Part shown: one piece after another, positions 33,653 through 45,224 of the stretch
Numbering within the stretch: the first letter of the stretch is position 1
Layout of the letters: every line of letters starts with the position of its first letter
Notes under the pieces: model-generated
Seen by the model: only the letters and a program-made list of their open reading frames with translations
Database searches by the model: none
Told to the model about the DNA's origin: nothing
Translations under genes and position numbers: made by a program
Source: Strobilurus pachycystidiatus
Taxonomy: Eukaryota; Basidiomycota; Agaricomycetes; Agaricales; Physalacriaceae
Length of the DNA stretch: 64,000 bases
Assembly (NCBI GenBank): GCA_019915135.1
Contig: JAHLMK010000015.1
Location: forward strand, 1,240,001-1,304,000
Direction: 5' to 3'

Positions 33653-34089
33653 TGAACAAGTCCTTTCCTTTACTTTGTATCAGGACTGTGTCGTACAATC
33701 CTTCTTGTCCCGTCACTCGCTATGATATGTCGCCCTGTTCATACGGACGCGTAGTCAGGTACTTGTTTTGAGTTCGCGCCCTTGGGCTGGGGCCTTGCGT
33801 AAACCGCTCCGTGACGCCGCGACGCTGCCGATGAAGACCGTTCAATTTCACGGCGCTCCTTGTCCTTATTGATGAATCAATGTTGATCTCGTCGGATCAG
33901 CAAAGAAGAGTGGGCGGCTTTGTATGTCTTTCTCTCATGAATCCGCTCTCGCCGTTTGAACGTTATTAAAAAACGGTATGCACGGACGAGCGCATTTATT
34001 GGAGAAGGTACAAAAGGCCACGCTCAACCCAGTCTCTACACTCTAAGCCTCTCTTCTAATATTCTATTCAAGCTCTCTGCAGACTTCCA

Positions 34090-35184
34090 ATGCGTTTCCT
34101 TCGTCTCCTTCCTCTGACCTTCGCCTCCTTGGTTCTGGCCAATCAATGCGAACAGTGGTGTTCTAGCCACGGGTCTGGGTCTTACAAGCCTGATCCGCAT
34201 ATGTTCAAGAAGGCTGGACACGGCGATTCGCGTTCTCCTTGCCCTTTCCTCAATGCGTAAGCGTCTTCTTGCCTCCACACGGGGCATGGGAGTATGCTCA
34301 TATGTGCTTTCAGCTTGGCCAATCACGATTATCTTCCACATAACGGGAAGGACATCACTATCCCGCAGGTATTGGATGCATGCAAAAGTGGGCTTGCCAT
34401 TGTCTTTACTAGATAAGAAGGCCCTAAATCGATTGGAACAGAGGTCTACAATGTCGGTCCGGATGTGCTGGGTCTCTTCGCAAAGCTTGGTGTCGTTGCT
34501 TCCTCGAAGACTTCTACCTTTGACCTCGAGGACCTCAAGCTGTACGTGTCAATCACTTTGGATGGCGCGTACCTACAAGTGTGATGTTTACAGCCACGGA
34601 TGCATTGAAACGGACGCTTCTCTCTCTCGGGCAGATGCATTTACCGGTGACGCTCTTCAGTAAGTTACTCTTCCTCGTGCTTCATGATCCGCTCAAACTG
34701 ATGTTGCTGCCTAAGCTTCAACGAGACAGTGTACAGCACTCTTTCTAGTAGCAACCCCGGCGTTGACTACTACAACACCACTTCAGCTGCCCGGGTCATG
34801 GTACAACGTCTTCAATACAGCACAAAAACGAATCCTCAGCTTGTAAGCGGTGGAAAGGAGATTGCGTTCCGCACTACAGAGAGTGCCCTCTATCTTGCAG
34901 TATTGGGGGACGCAATCAAAGGCCAAGCTCCAAAGAAGTATGTTTTCTGTTAGTGTCATGCCTCGGGACGACATCTGACATCGACAACGAACATTAGGGT
35001 TGTGGACACGCTGTTTCGTGAAGAACGCCTGCCGTATCAGGAGGGGTGGATGACGCCCGTCAAGCCTATTACAGGCGACGTTATCGGAGCACTTGCGCCA
35101 AAGATCAGTACGCTTTTGAACTTCGTACCCAACAATGCGTCGTATCCCGGAGCGCTTCCCTTCACTTCTGCTCCTGTTGGTTGA
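34090..35184 (+). CDS. Secreted heme-thiolate peroxygenase/chloroperoxidase family enzyme
   Basis: Peroxidase_2 family (unspecific peroxygenase type): extracellular heme-thiolate enzyme using H2O2. The signal peptide is MRFLRLLPLTFASLVLA. The proximal heme ligand motif is SPCPFLNA, joined over an intron to LANHDYLPHNGKDITIPQ. VGPDVLGLFAKLG and LKLHGCIETDASLSRAD follow; this is the distal acid-base motif, normally EHD in chloroperoxidase and EGD in peroxygenases. GDALHFNETVYSTL comes next, then TTESALYLAVLGD and RLPYQEGW. It ends LPFTSAPVG. The protein is about 260 residues and resembles the short family. Introns are 50-60 nt. The middle residue of the acid motif is Thr, which is unusual. It sits 437 bp downstream of the GMC gene on the same strand. 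Confidence 0.9.
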
Positions 35185-35267
35185 TCTAGCGTACCGACTA
35201 TATCTCTCTTTGATATACATGCCTCTCGCCATTCTTCACGGACCTGCTAGAGGCCACGTACATATCG

Positions 35268-35662
35268 ATGGATATTACACCCGAACTTTATGAACCTTTG
35301 TTGCGTACACCGACGGGATTTGCCGAGCCGCCTTTGATTACAACCATCACTTATCTGAGTTTCAAACCAATGTCGTCGACTCAAAACCAGTCGCAGACCG
35401 GCGGGAACAGTACGTCCTCTTCGGGAGATCGGTCCAACAACTCGTACTATAAGCCTTATGGGTATCTGTCCTCAGTCGGCCCTGCTCAGACGCACATGGT
35501 TGACAAATTTACGGCAGCGGCTGGCAAGGCTTCATGCACTCGCATGGGCTGAAACCATGGGATTCCGACGACGTCGAAGAAGGAAAAGCAATCATTCAGG
35601 CTTTCAAAGACGCGGACAGGGAGCAGCGCGAGCAGGAACAGGCAGCAAAGACCAAGGGTTAG
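35268..35662 (+). pseudogene. Small uncharacterised gene with frame breaks
   Basis: Coding-like segments occur in order but in different frames: MDITPELYEPLLRTP (35268 on), RAAFDYNHHLSEFQTNVV and REQYVLFGRSVQQL, then, after a plausible 48-nt intron, THMVDKFTAAAGK, then FMHSHGLKPWDSDDVEEGK and AFKDADREQREQEQ to a stop at 35660-35662. The first and last frame changes each equal a one-base deletion and cannot be solved by an intron of normal size. The protein would be about 120 residues with an acidic-basic helical tail. Family unknown. A sequencing error would also explain it. Confidence 0.45.
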
Positions 35663-36077
35663 AAGACCCGGGATTTAATCTCCGTGAGTGTCCTGTGAAC
35701 CGATACTCTCGTCTTGCAGTCCACTCACTCTCGCTATAATCGCAGCAGTGTACCATTATCTGTAATATCATCAGAACATCAGCACGACCTCTCTGTCCTC
35801 TAGTGGTTATCTGCATAGTCATTTCATGAACGACTGCTCGGTGCATTCTACGATATTCTACGTCCACTGTCATTGTTTGGTCGACTTGATTTACGGGGAC
35901 TCAAAAAGCCGGATATCTGGAGCGCGGAAGCTTCCTTGGCTCAGAAGGCCTCCTGTAGTCAACATTCCTGCTTTCACCGGTGTCATCGTGTCCCGGCAGT
36001 TTCGCCACCGAGGAGACCTATTTTCCTTATAAAATGAGTGTCATCTTGCTGAAAGAACGATCATACCTGGGCAGAAA
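35663..36077. other. Intergenic region
   Basis: About 415 bp; presumed promoter of the methyltransferase gene. No TATA box, tRNA or coding segment can be defended. Confidence 0.4.
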
Positions 36078-37102
36078 ATGGCCGTTGATATTCAAGTGAA
36101 AGCTGACCAACGCTGGTACAATACTGCACCTGGAATAAGGTACATCCTACCCTCAGATGAAATGGAGAAACAGAGGTGAAAACTTATCACATTTGCCTTG
36201 CTCTTTCAACTTACCTCTTCTGTAGACTTGAGCTGCAGCATCATTACCTCGTCCGGAAGCTGTGCGATGGAAGACTTGTACTGGATCCCAAGGTCAAGCT
36301 TGATGATCAGTCAGAAGTCCTGGAGTCCGCCACAGGAACAGGTATGCAAGCAAACTGTATTCTGAAGGACACGGAGATTCACTGTACATGGTTCTAGGTA
36401 TCTGGTTGAGCGAACTTGCCAAGGAAGCGCCACAGACGCTGAGCTTCACCGGATTTGATATACAAGATCGCCTTTTCCCCACTGCCACCCCACGCAACAT
36501 GTCCTTCTCGGTTCAGTCAGTCCTGGATCTGCCACCAGAATGGAGTAATCAATTCAGTCTTGTCAATCAACGACTCCTGCTGTTGGCGTTCTCACGTGAA
36601 CAGTGGACGACTGCGCTTCAGGAGATCCACCGTGTCCTCGTTCCCGGTGGTTGCGCCCAGTTCATCGAAGTGCATCCTATTCTTGACAATCCGGGCCCTG
36701 TAACAGCGACATTCCATGAGATTGCCTTGGCTCTTCATGCGGCCAGGGGACTCCATAGTTATGTTGCCAGCCATCTTCCTGATATGTTACAGAAGGCAGG
36801 GTTTGTCGGCGCTCGAAGCGAGACTCGCAGCCTGCCTATGGGAAGGTGGGGTGGCGAGGATGGACTTATTCAGGCAGAGGCCATCCTCGGTGTCTATTCT
36901 GCATACAGAGGTCCCTTGTTGAAACTTGGTATCGTCAAAGAGGAGGCGGAGTACGAAAGGCTTCTTGCCGATATGCGGCGAGAATGGGACGAGATTCCCG
37001 GTATGGGTCTTAGCTGGACGATGGTATACGCTCGCAAAGTAAGTCATATTGAAAGTTGACAAACCGCGTCTTTCTCACGACCGTAAGGTACGCGATACAT
37101 GA
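36078..37102 (+). CDS. SAM-dependent class I methyltransferase
   Basis: Small-molecule-type methyltransferase with a Rossmann SAM fold. It starts MAVDIQVKADQRWYNTAPG and YILPSDEMEKQR, joined over an intron to LELQHHYLVRKLCDGRLVL. The SAM-binding glycine motif is ESATGTGIWLSELA, with the intron inside it (GTG/I). It continues FTGFDIQDRLFP, SVQSVLDLPPEWSNQFSLV and QEIHRVLVPGGCAQFIEV, the post-motif VLVPGG typical of this group. The last intron gives a C-terminus ending ARKVRDT (stop 37100-37102); without splicing it ends at 37059. The substrate is unknown. The family is common in fungal secondary metabolism, but no synthase lies nearby. Confidence 0.85.
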
Positions 37103-37566
37103 ACAGTAATACAATCAAGACCGTGTAATCGAAGCTATGCTAGAATGAAAGCTCATATGCGCGCTCTGTATCTGAGCCAAGCCGAAAGAATCAAGATTGG
37201 TGGTGTGGCGTATTTAATAAGCTCGTCGAGATTTCTTACAGTGCCAGTTTCTTCGACGGCTTTCTCTACTTATTCAGAGCAAACATCCCACCTACGGCCA
37301 AAATCCAGTACTTGGTCATCCCCATACGCCAAAGACGTGATCTAGGGAGCGCGAAAAGACTCAGGGGAGCCGAACGCCTCGCCTGGATGGGCTTGTCCAA
37401 CACGACGAATCTCCATTGTCTTCCAAATGGCGTATGTCGCAGTCATCGTGTCTTTTCTCAAGTGTCACCCTTACACGACATAGACGACTAGCACGTTCTA
37501 CAAAGGCTTTCCTGAATTTCTCAAATATCCATCGTCCACTAATATTGTAAGTGTCACATAACTCGC
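37103..37566. other. Intergenic region
   Basis: About 460 bp following the methyltransferase. Contains weak open frames only; it might include a 5' exon of the fragment that follows, but none could be fixed. Confidence 0.35.
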
Positions 37567-38289
37567 GAGCTCGCCCCGTGGAAGGAACACTTTGAGGCCG
37601 ACTGTGCCATCTGCCAGTCTCACAGTCTCACAGTTACGGCTACATATGGGCGGCCCGGAGGACCACGCCACCCATATGTGACCTTCATTTCGAGCGAGGG
37701 ATACTGGTGGCTTCCAGAATGCAAGGATCTAGTACGTCTCGCCAACCTGGTACCTCGTCAAGCTATCAACGTCCCTCAGGACAGCTTTAACATCAAGGTA
37801 TCACAGTTTAGGTAGACAAACACATTGTCCACTATCCGTTCATTGGCGTTACTGACAGTATCTTGATTTAGACTCGAGTTATCGCAAATCGGAGTTACCT
37901 TCAGGTTCCAGGACAATGATAATCATAACGGCTCGAGTCTTGGTCTGTATCTTTTGCCTCAGGTAAGTTAGATGGACGTGAACCTGGTTTTCCCCACTGG
38001 ACGGCTATACGGGTACGGGTCTTGCAGCTCGAGGCATTTAGACCTATCAGTGATGAACAAATGCCTTGAACAGGACGGTTCAAGTTCATCACCTTACGTT
38101 CGCAAGCTGATTGAAGAGATGAGACCAAGGCAAATGCGAATTCAGCGCATCGTATACAAGGCAAGAGAAGGTCTACACTTCTCCAGTAGACTATCAAAAC
38201 GCGTTCCTTTGACGCTGATCTCTATCAACCCTTACGATGAACAATTGGAACATCGTGAGACATCAAACGGCATCATGTTTTCCTCGTGA
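37567..38289 (+). pseudogene. Remnant or unresolved multi-exon gene of unknown family
   Basis: A protein-like reading with no start codon begins ELAPWKEHFEADCAICQ and continues SLTVTATYGRPGGPRHPYV and ISSEGYWWLPECKDLV. After a candidate intron near 37798-37872 come VIANRSYLQVPG in one frame and FRFQDNDNHNGSSLGLYLLP in another. Then SSRHLDLSVMNKCLEQDG and VRKLIEEMRPRQMRIQ run to a stop at 38289. The segments read well but do not join in one frame with normal introns, so I favour a decayed gene. No family is recognised. Confidence 0.4.
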
Positions 38290-38776
38290 AGATCTGCGCC
38301 TGCAGTGGTAACCAACAGATTCCATTATCACAGTCCGAGTCGTTGTGATCAGCTGAACGTCAAATCCGGACTACTTACCGATGTACCTTCCCTTCCCAAA
38401 CTCGGTCACGGATCTTCCTCCAGTACCTTGAATTCTTGATCATTACAACATAAGGAGCTTTGGACAGTGGGGATCATTTGAATGATGCGAACAAGATGAT
38501 AAATCTGGAATGTGCACTTTGGCCTTCCCTCTGGGCGCGGAGGGTGAAGACCTGTCACGGCGTCTCAGTACCCACGATCTATTGTCGGCCATTTCTCATT
38601 GACGACATCAAGCACGGCAGCACACGGCTTTTCCTTGTTGCGTATTGAGTCCTCTGGGCGCTGATGTGAATCACCGAGGAAGGAAATAACAGTATACACC
38701 TTCTTGCTATTATGTTTATATCGATACAGCAAAGGAACTCCAGATGGAAAATACAAGATGTCAAAACGGCCTTCTT
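38290..38776. other. Intergenic region
   Basis: About 490 bp at the 3' side of the C2H2 gene; nothing recognisable. Confidence 0.35.
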
Positions 38777-39572
38777 TCACGGCATCCGTGTTCGCAGGTC
38801 GCTCTCTCGGGTGCGAGGTCGTGGCGGCTGGTTATCAAACACCCGCGGTCGGTACGGGTCATGGAAGGAACGGGACATGGGCGATGGAGTTTGAGGGGAT
38901 GGAGATGGAGATGAGAAGTGCTGTGCGTGTCGCAGAGATGTGCGATCACGGGTCTGACGAGTAGGATACGGAACAGGGGCAGGCGGAGGAGGCGGCGTAA
39001 GAGCACCGTCTTCTTCTAGTTGAGCTGTGGCGCCCGAGGTAGAGTGGTTCCTGTAGTGGCGGCGCATGTTACTGTTCACATTGAACTCCCGGCCACACCC
39101 AGGGAATGGGCATCGGAAGGCTAATAAGTCGAGACAATCAGGATGAGTCGATCCACAAGCGAGAAAGAGCGACTTACGCGTGGCACCGGTATGGGTGTTG
39201 ATGTGGATCCTTAGACTGCTGGGACGATTGAAGCGCTTGTTACACGTTGTGCACAAATGTTTCTTGGTGCCAATGTCATCTTCGCCGTCACTGCCGTCAC
39301 TTCCCTCACTGGAGCCATTGTTGGGCTTCCCCTCTGAGTCAGACGAAGACAGATGGGTAAGCGTCGACGCAGATGGGTCTGAGCGCAGAACATTGTATCT
39401 GCAGTCGAGCTGTAGAAAAGTGGGCGGAGCACTGCCTCTCACGCGCGCCTCGGGCGAAACGCGCATTAAATGTTCTGAACGGACAATGAGTACACGATAG
39501 CAGACTAGGTTGAGGACGCATCATACCAGGGAACATCTCGTGTATGCTGGGAAGGGAAAACGCAGTGGCCAT
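38777..39572 (-). CDS. C2H2 zinc-finger protein (two fingers)
   Basis: Probable nuclear transcription factor of 228 residues. Exons 39572-39527, 39474-39178 and 39120-38777 join in phase. The N-terminus is MATAFSLPSIHEMFP joined to EHLMRVSPEARVRG. A Ser/Asp/Gly-rich stretch precedes finger 1, HLCTTCNKRFNRPSSLRIH (ending HINTH). The linker HTGAT is split by an intron before PFRCPFPGCGREFN, finger 2 (MRRHYRNH). The C-terminus is Pro/Ser/Arg-rich (SPSPSPQTPSPMSRSF) and ends DLRTRMP. The paired fingers with a HTGxxPF linker are characteristic of C2H2 DNA-binding proteins. The target is unknown. The upstream flank is long and gene-free, consistent with a regulated promoter. Confidence 0.88.
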
Positions 39573-41055
39573 GGTAGGGACAATGCTGCGTGTATCGCGG
39601 GCTGTAGATGAGCTTATGTAGGCCGGCGAAATCCCAAGATAGCCGATGGGTAGGATCGACGTCAGCCGTGCCTCGATGATTGTCAGCGCGACGATGGAAC
39701 GGTTGGAGATAGATCTTGGGATGTATCTCCATCGAACAGATTTGCTCTTTCGCAGTTTCGACGCCCATCGGATCCGCTGAGACCGAGGCCATCCATGGTT
39801 CCGTCTGACACCATGCCAGTATGCATTTCCATGCTGATAATCGCATGGAAGCTTCCCGTCGATGTATGTGTCTACCCGTGTAGCATAAATCTTCCCACTC
39901 GGGGAGGATTAAGTTCTAGGTTCGGGCGCGAATCCGAGGGCAGAGTACTTGGAGGAACGGATAAACGGGAGCCGCGAGGATCCGGATGATATAAGTAATT
40001 GATTGAAGAGTAAATCAGCACTCGTGCACGCACTGCTCGACCACCGATCGCACTACTCTACGCGCGCCGCGTTCATTCCCGCGGGAATGAGAGTGCCAGG
40101 CCGTTCAAGGATGGCCATGGTTAGTACGATATCTCACTCTAGCTTTCACTGGAAATTTCCGTGTGTGGATTGCTACCAGCACTGATGATCAGGCTGCGGG
40201 ATATAGTCATCATTGCGCGGCCTCCCACCCCGGGAAGCCAATATGGAGGAATTTGGCAACACGGAGCAGAACTCACGCAAGAGGCTTCGATTTGTTCTTC
40301 GAGGGTGCGATGCTTAAATTTGCCGGATCACTGGGCTGGGGATCTAGCATCTCGATCTCCAAGTGCACCCATGCAACGCCAGCTCTACGGCGCTACAATC
40401 CATTTGTGACTATGCATAGTTCGTAGTCCTAAACACTGCAGCGGACTAGAAAGGAAAGGGCACGAGATTTCCGCGTGTGCCCGGCGTCAGTTCCGTCAGT
40501 CTGGCGTTTGTCGAGAGTCTGAGAACCGCTGTACATCTATAGTTCTTTCAAGTATAGCTCAGGTTATAGCTGTAGATCAGGCGACAGGGTGGTCTTGTAG
40601 GCTGTGGACAAGTTCTGCCGTCGGGAATGAGTACGAATGATTGACCGTTCTCCCGTTGGCAAAGTCCAGACACTCGGGGGGCGGACGGGACGCACCAAAT
40701 AGGTTTAGATCGAGAGTAGGATCGAATGTGCACCAAGGTACTTAGTTGTCCCAGCCCAGTCCCAGCCCGCGGTCAAGTATACAGAAGGTGTAACAGTACA
40801 GATTCTCAAGAAGCTTGCTCCCTTACGACTGAATAGAGCAGATTCGTTGTCAAGCAATAGCCATCTTGTGGCCGCAGATCCACACCATGCTGTGAACGCG
40901 TGCAAATCGAAGTTGACAACGCTGGACCTTCGACTTCTGGGTTGGGGTGGCGGCCGAGCGTCCGAGGGCTACAGATTATCCCAACCCGCACAAAAGGAAC
41001 GTTGCCTGAGCTATATCGCCGAGGCGGGCTGAAGGCGTTTGGTCAACGTTAATTC

Positions 41056-41074
41056 ATTATAATCGGATTATAAT
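41056..41074. repeat. Perfect inverted repeat in AT-rich island
   Basis: ATTATAATC, one spacer base, GATTATAAT: two 9-bp arms with a 1-bp centre, in a locally AT-rich stretch (TTAATTC ... TAAATTAA) inside the gene-poor region. Confidence 0.7.
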
Positions 41075-43601
41075 TAAATTAAATGGTGTCCTTCACACGT
41101 GTGTTAACCTAGCGCTCTACCCGGGGTCGTCGATCCTATGACTCATGCAGACCTGCAATCCACTCGGACATGACGGTAACCAACCAATCATGCCTGTCCG
41201 AAGTGTCTAGATACAGAGATCTATGCCTTTATCTTTCTCGGGCTCTGGAGCAGGGCTACTGTACCCTGACGGTCAGCGTTCAATCTGACTTGGCGATGGC
41301 CCGTTTGTTGTCAACAGTCAAGTCTGTGTTGAGCGTTGAATGTAGAAATAGCGAATGCACACTTGAAGTGTCTTCGTGGCCTGGAGGTGTCTATCTTGAC
41401 ATCACATATGTCTTCGCAGTCAGAGTGGTGTCACGTCTGGTCAAGGGAGCCTGACAGGACTGTGAAAGTGCAAGGTATTGTGCATCTGACACCGGGCGCA
41501 GAAAGTCAGGGAGCAGATACTAGATTTCCAAGTATGGGTTCATGCATGGTCGTCCTGCTGTCCTACCATTGGTTCCACAGATACGATGGCGTTGGCGGTC
41601 ATGTCTAAATTCGGATTCTGAGCTACAGTCGCAGCCAAACGGTCCCCAACAACAGTCAACTTGACATTGTCCAACTTCGCCATTCTTGGCCTCCCAGACA
41701 ATGACAGACGACGTGAGTGCAGGCGATCCTAAGTTGACATGTAGACATCACTGTTTTGCAGGTAACCAGAGCCGAATTTCCTTGTCTGCTGCCTGCCGAT
41801 CGCGCTCGGTGTAGTGAATGTTTATCAATTACTCTGTCGATCTTGACTGACCGCCTTACCTCGTATGTTCCCGGGAGTTCAACACAATTCAATGCACGAC
41901 GCCTTCGATGATCGTGACGCAACGAAACCTGAAATGGGAGGACATGCCGACGAGAGTTAGAGAATGTCCAATCCCGTAACCTTGACCCTGGGGCTTTCTC
42001 GATACCACGGTCCCAGGAAATCCTGCCTGACACGTCCGAAATCTCCATTGAGGAGATGCAACTCCCGTTAACTCAAGTGTCGAGCCACTACTTGTGTTGT
42101 TTGGAAAGTTAGATTCGGTATCTATGAAACATTTATGCTAAGCTCATTTGGTTTGCTCCTAAAGTCCACCCGCCTTCAAGCACTAACACGGCGTAGATAC
42201 TGATGCCGGTGCCTACTCCGCTCCCTATCTTGGTGCTCAAAAGCTTGAGTCCGCTGCCAACGGACATGGACGCGTTCGACGGACACCGATGTAAGTATAG
42301 AGACTCTTAGAGCCTCTGACTCGGACTCGGTGCAGATGGGTAGTGGATTCGTGTCTCTACACTGCGACTAGCTAGGACCTATATACTGTCACAATGAAAG
42401 ACATACTAATATGGACGTAATGCATGTGATACGTGTGAGATACGAGTGTGCTACTATAAAGGTGTGATATCAGAAGGTGGTGCTCTTAGCACGTAGCGCG
42501 CCGTGAACACCTACACCGAAGTATCTCTCAAGCAAAACATGGCTGAGTCACTCACCCCAAGACAACCACCCATTCTGCAGCCGAGCGCTCTGCTATCTAC
42601 AATGATTACTGCACAGTGTGACTTGTTTCATCATTGCTCGTTTCCGGTTTCCTCGATTGGGCATCGGCGGAAGCGCGACATACTTCAGATGACTGAAGGT
42701 TATGATCATGAGTGTATGCACTCCTCCCCCCATGAATCGAAGACATCGCCCATTTGGTCTAGTCCTATACCCGAAAACTCTATGTGGTTCGTATATTGTC
42801 GATTTCTCACATAAATGGTCGGTAACGAGACTACATTCGCTCGACTCTGATACCATGACGTATCAACAACTTCGTGGACTCGGAGGACATCCGTCGCCTC
42901 AGGTCATCACTGAGTGAGCTGAGATGTTCTGGGCAATCAACTGAGATATAAGAGCATCTGAAACCTACTGTAGAGCTACTACAAATCCGGGGAATCACTG
43001 CAGATAGGAATGCGGCATGCCGTGGCCAGATGAATCAATGTGTCCATCAAAAGACCATCTTCTCGCGTCAAGAGGGACGGAGAGACATGGCCATGCTCTT
43101 TGCGAAACAGTAAACAAAGCACGCGTCCGAGACGGTCGTGACACATGAGGAATGAGAGCCCGCGAGCTTTGAAGAGAGAGAGGCTTGTGGCAGTGCACTT
43201 CGCGAGGGCTACTAGATGGTGAAAGGAAGCTCTATGCCATGACGGGAGAGATGATTTTGATTTATATCATGATGATGATGGGGAAGAGTGTACATACCAT
43301 TGCTGGTTTCTGCACAAGCGTGATCCGGCCCTTCACGACTGCGCGCGTGCCTCCTGCTTATATGTAGACTTACGAAGGACAACACTTGTTGAGGACGGGG
43401 GTGGACTTGCCCAGGACGGCTCGACCTGGTCCGAAATACTACACCACAAGAGCCCACGAGACGCCAAGTGCCATCCTTGACTGATACATTTCTGCACAGG
43501 AAGACTCGACCTGTTGGTCAACCCATACACATCTCAGTCCAACCAGCTTCTTGGGTGCCATCTGTGCCATCTCGGTGCCGCGAGTATCCCTGGCTACAGC
43601 A

Positions 43602-43738
43602 CAACCGACGAACGCGCTAGCACGGCTACGCTGATCGGTCTGCCGCATACTGTCTTTTGTCGAGATCGAGCAGATAACGATCCAAAGTTTTTCATTCCCA
43701 TCCAGTCCAACCGACGAACGCACCAGCATGGCTACGCT
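43602..43738. repeat. Imperfect direct repeat
   Basis: AACCGACGAACGC followed by a variable CGCTAGCA/ACCAGCA and then GGCTACGCT occurs near 43604-43633 and 43709-43738, about 105 bp apart. Confidence 0.55.
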
Positions 43739-45224
43739 TGCAAAGATTGCCGGGGTGAGGAGGGAACTGGCGATCATTTTCCTGGCTAAAATTTCACTGA
43801 GAGCATAGAGACTCTTAGAGAGAAGTTCCTCTATAACATTCTATAACATTAGGAATCGCTGCGATATTTCGCTCACCCGTCGCGATGAGTGCCGGTGGTG
43901 ATATAGCGGGAAGGCTCTGTTATAGGAGACAACACAAGCGTCGCATGTATCGCGAGCTCGAGGCACAGCAAGTACTTGGGCATATCGAAGACAGAATGTA
44001 CTAGTCGAGCAAGTCTGCAGCTAGATCGGGACGCTAGGCGTAGTGTCGGCGAGGTAGGGCAGTCTCCAGAGGGATTCAAGATAGACAGACTGAACATGGA
44101 GACCGCGAAGTTTGAATGAGAGGTACGACGTCCACGCCTCAACAAGCGCACTAAGTTACAGCAAAGTGGGCAATGCTGGCGTATATGCTTCATGATCGTC
44201 ATCCGAGGCATTGTGTGTGTGCGTGTGCGCAATCCTGCCCTCTGTTAAGCATACAAAGTTCAATGCCAGGACAGTCCATTGAGATCGAGAAAGACTGATA
44301 CAGAACACGGTACAGAGGTGAGAATGTTGAGGAAGTAGCTATGCCCAGAAGGATCGCAAACCCACGGCACCAAGAGGGCGTTGGTGCGACCCTTTGCGAG
44401 CATTCGTGAGTCAGTGAGACTACGATGCTGCTAAATGATGTTCAGAGCTAGCATAGATAGGTTTACACAGAAAGAGTCGCACATACCGAGTCAAAGCGAG
44501 TCTGTTGAGTTACTTACTATGACTCAGGGACCGCGAGTTGTCCTGCCGTCGGCTTGGAAGCGGCAAGTGCAAATCCCGATTCGCTCGGGAAACGAACTGG
44601 CTCCGAGTCGATCCTGGTTTGTCCTGGTTCGTTTCAACCTCGTACTCCTACTGACGGATTGGTGAACAGTGCTGTGCGCTGTAGTTGCACCAAAGGATGT
44701 TTTCCAAACGTGTTTTGCCGCGCATACACGCTAGCAAATGGTAGTGAACTCTTGACTTGTGCAAACCTGTACAATCGTCATGAACTATTCAATACGGATC
44801 AAACGAGGCCAGAATAAAAAGACGAGGGTGCCTGCACATTGACCATCATTGGCACAGCAATCGTCCCTCATTCACTTACCCCTCAAAGCAGCTATCTAGT
44901 ATCCACAGTAAGTAATTACCGTGTCACTAGAGAATGAGTCAATCCTGACTTCCGTCTGTACTGAGTACCACGCTCTTACTTATATTCAGTCCAACTGACC
45001 CGAATTGCTCTCTGACAGCCGGTCCCATCTCTCCGAACATCACTCGAGCTGAGATGAGCGTTTGCCTCGAGTGGGAAAATCAATCATAGGAGACGGTGCA
45101 CACTCACCGAACCGCACTCCTTCCCCATACCTGCCCGTCGGAAGTCAAACCATGGATACACATAATGATGATCTCGCCTCGTGAGCGGCTTCTGAGTCGA
45201 CCCCATTGTATCATACCTCTCACC

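Larger units (their letters stand above)
39573..45224. other. 5.65-kb gene-poor region
   Basis: No gene supported on either strand; open frames are short and unlike proteins. Contents seen: GAGTC-type words (44400-44530), an AT-rich palindrome at 41056-41074, an imperfect direct repeat at 43602-43738, and an isolated coding-like patch near 42200-42290 (reading TDAGAYSAPYLGAQKLESA). It might contain small genes with many exons that I could not assemble. Confidence 0.4.

Noticed and set aside
35790..35840. tRNA-like D arm (CTCTAGTGGTTATC)
   Set aside because: No matching acceptor stem, anticodon arm or T arm could be paired around it.
41656..42048. 130-codon minus-strand frame in the gene-poor region
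   Set aside because: Arg/Ser/His-rich random-looking translation without motifs, start context or splice-linked continuation.
42190..42290. Coding-like patch TDAGAYSAPYLGAQKLESA
   Set aside because: Isolated, with no start, no second exon and no recognised family; too short to annotate.
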